The position numbers and the translations under genes are program-made. The notes beneath the pieces were generated by a model that did no database searches, had not been told where the DNA came from, and worked only from the letters and a program-made list of their open reading frames with translations. Positions 41,875-50,054 of a stretch of DNA of 64,000 nt are shown piece after piece. Origin of the DNA: JACQAP01 sp035275265 (lineage in GTDB: Bacteria; Pseudomonadota; Gammaproteobacteria; Burkholderiales; JACQAP01); assembly GCA_035275265.1 (NCBI GenBank), contig DATENC010000008.1:62001-126000 (forward strand), written 5' to 3'. Numbering within the stretch: the stretch's first letter is position 1; the number at the start of each line of letters is the position of its first letter.

Positions 41875-44583
41875 ATGACCGACGTTTCCGACATTAGCGT
41901 TTCCGGCCTCTGGCGTGTTCTGACTCAGGATCTCGATCCGGTCGAAACCCGGGAATGGCTGGATGCCTTCGACGCAGTGGCCGAGAACGAAGGCCCGGAG
42001 CGGGCTACCTTCGTGCTCAGAAAACTGCTGGATCACGCGCGCATGATGCGCGTGCCGATGCCGCCGGTGCTGAACACGCCGTACGCGAACACGGTTTCGC
42101 TCGCCGACCAGCCACAATTCCCCGGTAATGCCGAGATCGAGGCACGCCTTTCGGCGCTGGTGCGCTGGAATGCGCTGGCGATGGTGGTGCGCGCCAATCG
42201 CGCCCATCCCGAACTTGGCGGCCATATCGCCACCTACGCCTCGTCAGCGGACCTGTTCGACGTAGGCTACAACCATTTCTTTCGTGCCGGCCAGAACGGC
42301 GACGCGATTTACTTCCAGCCGCACTCCGCGCCCGGCGTTTATGCCCGCGCCTACCTCGAGGGCTGGCTGACCGAAGAAAACCTCGACAATTACCGGCGTG
42401 AGACCGGCGGCAAGGGCCTCTCCTCGTATTGCCATCCGTGGCTGATGCCGGAGTTCTGGCAGTTCCCCACCGGCTCGATGGGCCTGGGTTCGATCACGGC
42501 GATTTACCAGGCGCGCTTCATGCGCTATCTACAGGACCGCGGAATCCTCGAGACCCAGGGGCGCAAGGTGTGGTGTTTCGTCGGCGACGGCGAAATGGAC
42601 GAACCTGAATCCATCGCCGGGCTGGCCATGGCGGCGCGCGAGGGACTGGATAACCTTATTTTCACGGTCAACTGCAACCTGCAGCGCCTCGACGGACCGG
42701 TGCGCGGCAACGGCTCAATTGTCCAGGAACTCGAAGGCCTGTTCGCCGGTGCCGGCTGGAACGTGGTCAAGGTGATGTGGGGCTCGGACTGGGACCCGCT
42801 GTTCGCACGCGATCGCGACAACGTCATCCTCAAGCGGCTGCACGAGACCGTCGACGGCGAATTCCAAAAGTACGCCGCGACAGACGGCCGCTTCAACCGC
42901 GAGGCCTTCTTCAGCAAATACCCGGAACTGCAGCAACTGGTGGCGCACATGTCCGACGAGGACATCGACCGGCTGAAGCGCGGCGGCCACGACCCGATAA
43001 AGATTTATGCGGCGTATCACGCGGCGGTGAACCACAAAGGCCGGCCGACCGTAATCCTCGCCCAGACCAAAAAGGGCTACGGCATGGGTACGGCGCAGGG
43101 CAAGATGGCCGCGCACCAGGCCAAAAAGCTCGAGGATGACGCTCTGCTCGCGTTCAGGGACAGGTTCGCCTTGCCGCTTTCCGATTCCGACGTGCACGAA
43201 CTGCGCTTTTACAAGCCGGCCGCGGACAGCCCGGAGATGAAGTACTTGCACGCGCGTCGGCAGGCGCTGGGCGGCTACGTGCCGAAGCGTGCGCCGAAAG
43301 GCCCCCTCCTCCCAGTGCCGGCATTGGACAGTTTCGCCCGGCTCCTGGAGGGTACCGGAGATCGCGAGCAATCCACCACCATGGTGTTCGTGAATATGCT
43401 GTCGCAACTACTCCGCGACAAGACTATCGGAAAACACATCGTGCCGATCGTCGCTGACGAGGCACGCACGTTCGGCATGCAGTCGCTGTTCCGCCAAGTA
43501 GCGATCTATTCGCCGCACGGGCAGCTCTACGAGCCTGAAGACAAGGACGAGTTGCTCTACTACAAGGAGGCCAAGGACGGCCAGATCCTCGAAGAAGGCA
43601 TCACCGAGGCCGGGGCGATCTCCTCGTGGATCGCCGCCGCGACTTCGTACAGCGCTCACGGCGTGCCGATGATCCCGTTCTACATCTTCTATTCCTGCTT
43701 CGGCTTTCAGCGAGTTGGCGACCTGGTGTGGTCCGCGGGCGACTCGCGCGCGCGCGGCTTCCTGCTCGGCGCCACCGCCGGCCGGACCACGCTTTCCGGG
43801 GAAGGCCTGCAGCACGAGGATGGATCCAGCCACCTGCTATTCTCCACCGTGCCGAACTGCGTCGCCTACGATCCAGCGTTCGGTTACGAACTCACCGTAA
43901 TCATTCGCGATGGCATGCGCCGTATGCTCGAAAACCAGGAGGATGTGTTCTATTACGTCACGGTGATGAATGAGAACTACGCGCATCCGGCTATGCCGAA
44001 AGGCGCGGAAGAAGGAATTTTGCGCGGCATGTACCGCATCCGCGAGGGACGAGTGACGAGGGGCCAGGGGCGAAAGGAGAAGCAGACGCCGCAGGTCCAG
44101 TTGCTGGGAGCGGGAACGATTCTGCGCGAGGTACTCGCAGCGGCGGAACTGCTGGAAAACGACTGGAATGTGGGCGCCGATGTTTGGAGCGTCACCAGTT
44201 TCCCAGAATTGCGCCGCGACGGCATCGGCGTCGAGCGCCACAACCGCCTGCATCCGGTCGGAGACCAGAAACAGTCGTGGGTCGAACAGTGTCTCGCGAA
44301 GACCGCGGGTCCGGTGATCGCCGCCAGCGATTACATGCGCACTGTCGCCGACCTGATCCGCAACTGGGTAACGCGCAGGTATGTCGCGCTCGGCACTGAC
44401 GGCTTTGGCCGAAGTGACACGCGTGAGCGGCTTCGCGATTTTTTCGAAGTGGACCGCCGCCACGTCGTGGTCGCCGCGCTCAAGGCGCTGGCCGACGAAG
44501 GCGAGATGGGCCCCAAAACCGTCCAGCAGGCGATCGGGAAATACGCCATCGGCGCCGATCGGCCCAATCCCTGGGATGTCTGA
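41875..44583 (+). CDS. aceE: Homodimeric pyruvate/2-oxo acid dehydrogenase E1 component
   Basis: 902 aa, close to E. coli AceE (887). The thiamine-diphosphate motif is visible as VGDGEMDEPESIAGL with the terminal asparagine in FTVNCNLQRLDGPVRGNGSI; HPELGGHIATYASSADL and KKGYGMGTAQGK are AceE hallmarks. A basic, probably exposed insertion (REGRVTRGQGRKEKQ) sits near 720. No E2 (aceF) or E3 (lpd) follows, so it must use subunits encoded elsewhere. With an Lrp-type regulator divergent, it could be an MdeB-like 2-oxobutyrate dehydrogenase E1 rather than the housekeeping enzyme. Symbol used for family only. Confidence 0.9.
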   Translation: MTDVSDISVSGLWRVLTQDLDPVETREWLDAFDAVAENEGPERATFVLRKLLDHARMMRVPMPPVLNTPYANTVSLADQPQFPGNAEIEARLSALVRWNALAMVVRANRAHPELGGHIATYASSADLFDVGYNHFFRAGQNGDAIYFQPHSAPGVYARAYLEGWLTEENLDNYRRETGGKGLSSYCHPWLMPEFWQFPTGSMGLGSITAIYQARFMRYLQDRGILETQGRKVWCFVGDGEMDEPESIAGLAMAAREGLDNLIFTVNCNLQRLDGPVRGNGSIVQELEGLFAGAGWNVVKVMWGSDWDPLFARDRDNVILKRLHETVDGEFQKYAATDGRFNREAFFSKYPELQQLVAHMSDEDIDRLKRGGHDPIKIYAAYHAAVNHKGRPTVILAQTKKGYGMGTAQGKMAAHQAKKLEDDALLAFRDRFALPLSDSDVHELRFYKPAADSPEMKYLHARRQALGGYVPKRAPKGPLLPVPALDSFARLLEGTGDREQSTTMVFVNMLSQLLRDKTIGKHIVPIVADEARTFGMQSLFRQVAIYSPHGQLYEPEDKDELLYYKEAKDGQILEEGITEAGAISSWIAAATSYSAHGVPMIPFYIFYSCFGFQRVGDLVWSAGDSRARGFLLGATAGRTTLSGEGLQHEDGSSHLLFSTVPNCVAYDPAFGYELTVIIRDGMRRMLENQEDVFYYVTVMNENYAHPAMPKGAEEGILRGMYRIREGRVTRGQGRKEKQTPQVQLLGAGTILREVLAAAELLENDWNVGADVWSVTSFPELRRDGIGVERHNRLHPVGDQKQSWVEQCLAKTAGPVIAASDYMRTVADLIRNWVTRRYVALGTDGFGRSDTRERLRDFFEVDRRHVVVAALKALADEGEMGPKTVQQAIGKYAIGADRPNPWDV

Positions 44584-44630
44584 TGGCAGGGCCGTAGAGC
44601 GCGGTCCCACCGTTCCATGCCGAAGCGGGA

Positions 44631-45302
44631 TCAGCGCAGCAACTGATACTCCCCGCCTCTTTCTATCGCCCGCTTGTACGCGGGCCGCTCATGAATACGC
44701 TTGAGAAAACCCATCAGATTCGGCCACCGCGAATCCAGTCCACCTCGAACTACGGCTGCCTCGAGGGGAAAACTCATCTGCACGTCGGCAGCGGTGAACT
44801 CGTTGCCGGCGAACCAGGGTGTCTTGGCGAGTTCGGTTTCCATGTAGTCCAGGTGCCGCTTGATATTCGGTTCGATGAACAAGCTCTTGGTCTTGCTGGA
44901 GATCGCCCTGGCGATCGGGCGGGCGAAGAAAAGCATCGGCGCCTTCTCGATCCGGTCGAAAATCAGTTTCATCAACAGCATCGGCTGAATCGAGCCTTCG
45001 GCGTAGTGCAGCCAGTAGGTGTAGCGCAGTTTCTGCGGCGTACCGGCCACCGGCACCAGACTTCCGTTTCCGTAGCGCTCGACAAGATATTCGATGATCG
45101 CGCCGGATTCGCCGAGGGTCAGACCGCCGTCGGTGATCACCGGCGACTTGCCGAGCGGATGCACCTGGCGCAACTCCGGCGGCGCCAGCATGGTTTTCGG
45201 ATCGCGCTCATAACGCTTGACGTCGTACTCGATGCCCAGTTCCTCGAGCAGCCAAATAACGCGCTGCGAACGTGAATTGTTGAGGTGGTGGACAGTAATC
45301 AT
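44631..45302 (-). CDS. Glutathione S-transferase
   Basis: 223 aa from the ATG at 45302. The N-terminal thioredoxin-like domain (MITVHHLNNSRSQRVIWLLEELG) has Asn/Ser candidates for glutathione activation, and GGLTLGESGAIIEYLVERYG is the gamma-glutamyl-binding motif. A C-terminal all-helical domain holds the electrophile site. A soluble detoxification enzyme is likely. It is the last minus-strand gene before the E1 gene and converges on it. Confidence 0.9.
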   Translation of the reverse strand: MITVHHLNNSRSQRVIWLLEELGIEYDVKRYERDPKTMLAPPELRQVHPLGKSPVITDGGLTLGESGAIIEYLVERYGNGSLVPVAGTPQKLRYTYWLHYAEGSIQPMLLMKLIFDRIEKAPMLFFARPIARAISSKTKSLFIEPNIKRHLDYMETELAKTPWFAGNEFTAADVQMSFPLEAAVVRGGLDSRWPNLMGFLKRIHERPAYKRAIERGGEYQLLR

Positions 45303-45383
45303 TTGTTCTTGTCTCCCGGATTTTTCTGGCACCGGCGATTCGCTTGCGACTGGGCACTAGTGACAATGTTTACCCGCGATTGG

Positions 45384-45992
45384 TCAGGCGAGTTTGAGCA
45401 CGAAATCGAAGCGCGCCTCCCTGGCGCCGCCGGCGTTTCGAATCTTCACCAGCAAGTCAGAGCGGAAAAGAAAGTCATCCTCGTTCTGCGCCTCGCCGGG
45501 AAAATACACCTGGGTGGTGAGCGCCGGACGGTTGGGTGCCTGGACCTTGACGTGGATGTGGCGGGTGCGGCCCGGATACACTCCCGGAACGATGGTTTCC
45601 AGGCGGTAGCGTCCGTCGGCGTCGCTGAACTGGTGGCCGCGCAGGCGATAGCCCTGGTTGTCGTAATCGCCCCGGTCGTCGGCCTGCCAGAAATCCAGCA
45701 ATGCACCCGCGACCGGCTTGCACGCGGTCGAAAGCGCGAACCCGGTCAAGACAAGCCTGGCTCCATTGATTCCGGGTTCCAATAGCGAGGTCCGTTGCGG
45801 CGTGCGCGGTTTGAAAAACGGCCCTTCCATCTGTCGCGGCGTCGGATCGTCGTCGTCGCCACACTCCGGCGTTGGCGCGGCCTGCGCCCATGCTGGCAAC
45901 GCCACGCCGCTTGATGCGAGCGCCAGCGGCAGCGCCGCCCAGGTTCGAAGAAACTGCCGTCGCACTGCAAGAAAACCGTTGTCACGCCCCAT
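45384..45992 (-). CDS. Tat-exported intradiol ring-cleavage dioxygenase
   Basis: 202 aa from the ATG at 45992 (GGGAGAAG upstream); a longer in-frame start would run into the repeat element. A twin-arginine signal (VRRQFLRTWAALPLALASSG, cleavage near AWAQA) means it is folded and loaded with iron before export. The intradiol fold shows candidate iron ligands Tyr110 (GDYDN), Tyr139 (PGVYPGR), His145 and His147 (RHIHVK). It should cleave a catechol-type ring in the periplasm. A 221-bp foldback element separates it from the pca-liv operon upstream on the same strand. Confidence 0.85.
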   Translation of the reverse strand: MGRDNGFLAVRRQFLRTWAALPLALASSGVALPAWAQAAPTPECGDDDDPTPRQMEGPFFKPRTPQRTSLLEPGINGARLVLTGFALSTACKPVAGALLDFWQADDRGDYDNQGYRLRGHQFSDADGRYRLETIVPGVYPGRTRHIHVKVQAPNRPALTTQVYFPGEAQNEDDFLFRSDLLVKIRNAGGAREARFDFVLKLA

Positions 45993-46327
45993 GAGTCTTC
46001 TCCCGGAAAACGAAATAGTCATTTCTCTTGATCGGAATACGGCGTATTGGTTCTCCGTCGCACGGAATTTCTGGACATTATCCGCCCTCATCGAGTGTCC
46101 TGTTCCGCTAATTCGTAGGATACGTCTCCAATCTTCGCAGCCAGTCCCATGACTTGCTTCATAGCAATCCATCATCGATCGGAAAACCTGCGAAATCGGC
46201 GTCAGGCAAGGCGCGAGTCCTTGACAGTGGCGGGCACCACGGCAAGGACTCGCAACACGGCATCACGCCGATTCTCGTCTGGTTTTCAGCCACGAATTAA
46301 CGGAACAGGACACTAGCTGGCGTCCTA
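45993..46327. other. Gene-free stretch between livF and the exported dioxygenase
   Basis: 335 bp without a supported gene. Nearly all of it is the foldback repeat at 46094-46314. The part from 45993 to 46093 holds the dioxygenase's ribosome-binding site (GGGAGAAG) and presumably its promoter; no clear -35/-10 pair was found. The T-run-free hairpin in the element may or may not stop livF transcription. Confidence 0.6.
46094..46314. repeat. 221-bp foldback (MITE-like) element
   Basis: Its 23-bp terminal inverted repeats (46094-46116 and 46292-46314, beginning AGTGTCCTGTTCCG) match at 22 of 23 positions. Inside, a second, imperfect but long palindrome pairs 46182-46223 with 46243-46287, including a perfect 11-bp pair GCGAGTCCTTG/CAAGGACTCGC around a GTGG-N6-CCAC loop. 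No ORF is inside, so it would be non-autonomous. No clear target-site duplication is visible. Related ends occur at 57644-57714. Confidence 0.72.
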
Positions 46328-47029
46328 TCAGGCCACCGTCACCAGGCGGTTAAGCGCATCGACATCGCCCAGCAGGCTGGCGCTATCGGAGCGGTGCGCG
46401 ATCCGCCCGCGTTCCAGCACGATCACCTGACTGGTGAGCGACAAGGCGAGCTTTGCGTGTTGCTCCACCAGAATCACCGCCATTCCGCCGTCCGACACCA
46501 ATTGCCGGATGACCGACATCATTTCCCGTACGATGATCGGTGCCAAGCCCTCCATCGGTTCATCGAGCAGCAGCAGGCGCGGATTGACCATGAGCGCGCG
46601 GGCGATGGCGAGCATCTGCTGCTCGCCGCCCGAGAGTTGATTGCCCAGATTGCGCCGGCGCTCCTCCAGTTTGGGAAAGATCCCGTACACCCGGTCGAGG
46701 TTCCAGTGCCCTGCCCTTGCCACGGCGGTGAGATGCTCTTCAACGGTAAGGGAGGCGAACATGCAGCGCTCCTGTGGCACCCAGCCCAGCCCTGCGTGGA
46801 CGCGCCGGTATGTGGGTAGCACGCCAATGTCGGTTCCACGCAACCGGATCGCGCCGCTGTGCAGCCGGGTGAGCCCCATCAAGGTGATGAGCAACGTGGT
46901 CTTGCCCATGCCATTGCGGCCCAGCAACGCGAGGCTGTCCCCTTCCGCGAGGGAAAGCGATATGTCCTCCAGCACCACGGCTTCGCCGTAACCGGCGCTG
47001 ATGTTGTCGAGGCGCAGCAATTCAACCAT
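46328..47029 (-). CDS. livF: Branched-chain/aromatic acid ABC transporter ATPase LivF
   Basis: 233 aa. Walker A GRNGMGKTTL, signature LSGGEQQM, Walker B LLLLDEPMEGLAP, all typical of LivF (the shorter of the two Liv ATPases). It overlaps LivG by 8 bp. In this operon the transporter follows pcaHGBC, so aromatic acids rather than leucine are the likely cargo. It is the last gene; the foldback element begins 14 bp after its stop. Confidence 0.93.
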   Translation of the reverse strand: MVELLRLDNISAGYGEAVVLEDISLSLAEGDSLALLGRNGMGKTTLLITLMGLTRLHSGAIRLRGTDIGVLPTYRRVHAGLGWVPQERCMFASLTVEEHLTAVARAGHWNLDRVYGIFPKLEERRRNLGNQLSGGEQQMLAIARALMVNPRLLLLDEPMEGLAPIIVREMMSVIRQLVSDGGMAVILVEQHAKLALSLTSQVIVLERGRIAHRSDSASLLGDVDALNRLVTVA

Positions 47030-47780
47030 GCTGCGCCTCTCCTAGATAGACTTCCCTTACCCGCACGTCGGCAGCGATCTCTGCGGGCGTTCCTTCGGTG
47101 AGTACATGCCCTTCGACCAGCACGATGATGCGCTCCGCGAAACGGAATACCAGATCCATGTCGTGTTCGATGAGAAGGATGGTCACTTCGGCCGGCAACC
47201 CGGCGATGAGGTCAAACAGTTCCGTGCTTTCGGCAGACGGAATGCCGGCGCCGGGCTCATCGAGCAGCAGAATTTTCGGCCGGGTCGCTAGCGCCAGCGC
47301 GATCTCCACCAGACGCTGCTTGCCGTAGGGCAGATTGCGGGTGAACAAATCGGCTTCCTGAAGAAGATTCAGGGACTCCAGAACGGATTCCGCTTCCTCC
47401 ACGGTTTCGCGTTGTTTCGCCACCGTGGTTATCCATCTGCCGGCGATCCCCTTGCGTTCGCAAACCGCGAGCACGACCGATTCCAGCACCGTAAGACCCG
47501 GAAACAGCGTGTTGATCTGAAAGGTACGGGTCATGCCGTGTTTGACCCGCTGATGCTGGGGCAGATGCGTCACATTCTCTTCACCTAGATATACATTTCC
47601 CGAGGTCGGCGCGAACACACCGGTAAGCAGATTGATGAACGTGGTCTTGCCCGCGCCGTTCGGGCCGATCAGCGCATGGCGGGCTCCCACCGGCAGCGCA
47701 ATACTCAGATCGCTGTTGGCCTTGATGCTGCCCCATTGCTTCGAGAGGCCTTCAGTGCGCAGCGCGACCTTCATTTCCAT
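47022..47780 (-). CDS. livG: Branched-chain/aromatic acid ABC transporter ATPase LivG
   Basis: 252 aa. Walker A GPNGAGKTTFINLLTG, the conserved TRTFQINTLFPGLTVLE (Q-loop), signature NLPYGKQRLVEIALAL, Walker B ILLLDEPGAGI. The YGKQR variant of the signature loop is usual in LivG. The ATG at 47780 has GGAG just upstream and overlaps livM by 29 bp; the ATG at 47774 would reduce this to 23 bp. It pairs with LivF on the inner membrane's cytoplasmic face. Confidence 0.93.
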   Translation of the reverse strand: MEMKVALRTEGLSKQWGSIKANSDLSIALPVGARHALIGPNGAGKTTFINLLTGVFAPTSGNVYLGEENVTHLPQHQRVKHGMTRTFQINTLFPGLTVLESVVLAVCERKGIAGRWITTVAKQRETVEEAESVLESLNLLQEADLFTRNLPYGKQRLVEIALALATRPKILLLDEPGAGIPSAESTELFDLIAGLPAEVTILLIEHDMDLVFRFAERIIVLVEGHVLTEGTPAEIAADVRVREVYLGEAQHG

Positions 47781-48777
47781 TTCTCCATGGCCGCATGCAC
47801 AACGTCTCGGCCGCGCCGATGATGCCGCCGCGTGCGAACAACACGACCATCACCAGCAGCAGTCCGATCCAGAACTGCCAGTAAACCGGGTTGAGGCCGG
47901 AGAAGTACTCCTGCGCGACCATGAACAACGCCGCCCCGATCAGCGCGCCGTACAAGCGGCCGGCACCGCCCAGCACCAACATGATCAGCAGTTCCGCGGA
48001 GCGCGGAAAACCGAGCACTTCCAGGCCGACGAACTGCGTGGTCTGCGCCAGCAATGCGCCAGCGACGCCGGCCACGCCGGCCGCGATCGTGAAGATCAGG
48101 ACCTGGCGGCTGCGCACCGGCACGCCGATGGCGGGCATGCGCTTGCCGCCTTCGCGCAAACCGCGCAAGCTCAAACCGAAGGGGGAATTCACCAGCCGGC
48201 GCATCAGCACGAACAGCAGAAACAACACCGCCAGGCTGTACAGGTAAGCCACTTTGCCACTGAGATCGAACGGGAACACGCCCAGCAGCTTCCACATCGT
48301 GACTCCGGAGAGTCCGTCCACGCCGCCGGTGATGAATGCCGCCTTGTTGGCGGCCTCGTATAACAGCAAGCCAATGCCCAGCGTCACCATCAGGCGTGCG
48401 AGGTCTTCGCCCCGTACCACCATGAAGCTGACCAGATAGCCGACGGCCGCAGCCAGGGCGCCGGCCACCAGCAAACCGCTCAGCGGTTCGCCCCACCCTT
48501 GCACGGCCAGCAACCCCGCCGCATAGGCGCCGATGCCAAAGAACGCCGCGTGCCCAAGCGAGACGATACCGGCGTAACCCAGGATGAGATCGAGTGAAAG
48601 GGCAAACAACGCGATGATCAGGATCTGGCTGCCGAGCACCAGATAACCTGGCAGCAGAAAGAATGCGGCGGCCGGCAGCAGCCAGAAGAAGATTTCGATG
48701 CGGCGCCAGCGGCCGTCGGGAAGACGGTGCATCGTGGGCCTGGCCGTTCGCTGCGGCGCAGTCGCGGCGGCGGTCAT
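47752..48777 (-). CDS. livM: Branched-chain/aromatic acid ABC transporter permease LivM
   Basis: 341 aa, about ten membrane helices. YAGIVSLGHAAFFGIGAYAAGLL and the LRGLREGGKRMPAIGVPVRSRQVLIFTIAAGVAG loop (EAA-like) are characteristic of LivM. Its ATG overlaps the livH stop by 4 bp (ATGA). It forms the heterodimeric channel with LivH. Confidence 0.93.
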   Translation of the reverse strand: MTAAATAPQRTARPTMHRLPDGRWRRIEIFFWLLPAAAFFLLPGYLVLGSQILIIALFALSLDLILGYAGIVSLGHAAFFGIGAYAAGLLAVQGWGEPLSGLLVAGALAAAVGYLVSFMVVRGEDLARLMVTLGIGLLLYEAANKAAFITGGVDGLSGVTMWKLLGVFPFDLSGKVAYLYSLAVLFLLFVLMRRLVNSPFGLSLRGLREGGKRMPAIGVPVRSRQVLIFTIAAGVAGVAGALLAQTTQFVGLEVLGFPRSAELLIMLVLGGAGRLYGALIGAALFMVAQEYFSGLNPVYWQFWIGLLLVMVVLFARGGIIGAAETLCMRPWRNGNEGRAAH

Positions 48778-49640
48778 GCACGCCTGCCGTACAAGCCCGC
48801 GGGGAACAGGTTCAGCAACAGCACCATCAGCGCGTAAATGACGAAAGCGCCTACCTCGGGGACGTAATACTTGCCCGCTACGTCGAACACGCCGAGGATC
48901 AGCGCCGCGATCAGCGTGCCCTTGATGCTGCCGGCGCCACCGACAGAAACGACCAGCAGGAAGTACACCATGTATTTCACCGGGAAAGTCGGATCGAGCC
49001 CGAGCACGTCTATTCCTAGCGCACCACCGAGCCCGGCAAGACCGGAGCCGAGTGCGAATGTCAGCGCGAAGATCCTGTTGACGTGAATGCCCATTCCTGC
49101 CGCGGCCTGCTGGTTGTCGACCGCGGCGCGTACCTGTGCACCGAAGCGCGTGTGCGCGACCAACCAGACCAACGACACCGTGATGACGATCACCAGCGCA
49201 ATTAGGAACAGGCGGTACGCGCCCAGATCGAGGCCAAGCAAGCGCACCTGTCCGCGCAGGAATTCCGGAAGCTGCACCGGCTGCTGGCTCGGCCCCCAGA
49301 AATAAGTGGCCGCCGCGATCGCCATGAAAGTCAGACCGATGCTGAACAACACCTGGTCGAGCTGGCTGGCCCGGTACAGCCGCTGATAGAGCGTACGCTC
49401 GAGGATGGCGCCTGCAAGCGCGGTAACGATGAACGCGACCGGAAGCGAGGCAAGGAAAGGCAGGCCCAGGCGCGTCATTGCCGCGACGCAGACGTAGCCG
49501 CCCAGCATCGCAAAAGCCCCGTGGGCGAGATTGATGAAGTTCATCAGGCCCATGGTCACCGACAGGCCGATCCCGATCAGAAAGAGCAGGCTGCCGTAGG
49601 CGATGCCGTCGAACAGGATGCCGGCGAGGTTTGTCAGCAA
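48774..49640 (-). CDS. livH: Branched-chain/aromatic acid ABC transporter permease LivH
   Basis: 288 aa from a TTG at 49640, chosen because GAGGGA precedes it and the only in-frame ATG upstream lies inside pcaC. LSVTMGLMNFINLAHGAFAMLGGYV is the LivH hallmark, and the C-terminal GLGGALGIDVLGLDP and SVGGAGSIKGTLIAALILGVFD follow. It starts 16 bp after the pcaC stop, tying the transporter to the pca genes. No binding protein (LivK/J) gene is found in the window's operon. Confidence 0.9.
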   Translation of the reverse strand: MLTNLAGILFDGIAYGSLLFLIGIGLSVTMGLMNFINLAHGAFAMLGGYVCVAAMTRLGLPFLASLPVAFIVTALAGAILERTLYQRLYRASQLDQVLFSIGLTFMAIAAATYFWGPSQQPVQLPEFLRGQVRLLGLDLGAYRLFLIALVIVITVSLVWLVAHTRFGAQVRAAVDNQQAAAGMGIHVNRIFALTFALGSGLAGLGGALGIDVLGLDPTFPVKYMVYFLLVVSVGGAGSIKGTLIAALILGVFDVAGKYYVPEVGAFVIYALMVLLLNLFPAGLYGRRA

Positions 49641-49656
49641 ACCGGCATTCCCTCGA

Positions 49657-50043
49657 TCACCTTGCGGCGTCCATATCGGCGAACACCTCTTGCGCCAGAT
49701 GGAAAGCCGAGTTGGCCGCAGGCACCCCGCAGTAGATCGCACACTGCATCAGCAGTTCCTTGATCTCGTCGCGCGTCACGCCGTTGTTGGCAGACGCCCG
49801 CAAATGCAGGCGCAACTCGTCGTCGCGGTCGAGCGCCACCAGCATGGCGAGCGTGGCGAGGCTGCGGGTATGCCGCGGCAGACCGGGTCGGGTCCAGATT
49901 TCGCCCCAGGCGTAGCGCGTGATCAGGTCCTGGAACTCGCCGTTGAAACCGGTCTTGTTGCTCAGCGTCCGGTCCACGTGCGCGTTACCCAGCACTTCAC
50001 GGCGCACCGCCATTCCCCTATCGTAACGCTCGCGCTCATCCAT
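49657..50043 (-). CDS. pcaC: 4-carboxymuconolactone decarboxylase
   Basis: 128 aa from the ATG at 50043, directly after AGGAGGGGAA. It is the AhpD-like all-helical fold. QCAIYCGVPAANSAFHLA is the CMD signature. It converts 4-carboxymuconolactone to beta-ketoadipate enol-lactone in the protocatechuate branch. It lies between pcaB (11 bp upstream) and livH (16 bp downstream). The next pathway enzyme, pcaD, is not nearby. Confidence 0.9.
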   Translation of the reverse strand: MDERERYDRGMAVRREVLGNAHVDRTLSNKTGFNGEFQDLITRYAWGEIWTRPGLPRHTRSLATLAMLVALDRDDELRLHLRASANNGVTRDEIKELLMQCAIYCGVPAANSAFHLAQEVFADMDAAR

Positions 50044-50054
50044 TTCCCCTCCTG

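Noticed and set aside
46213..46253. Strong hairpin downstream of livF as a rho-independent terminator
   Set aside because: No T-run follows on either strand; the hairpin is better seen as part of the foldback element.
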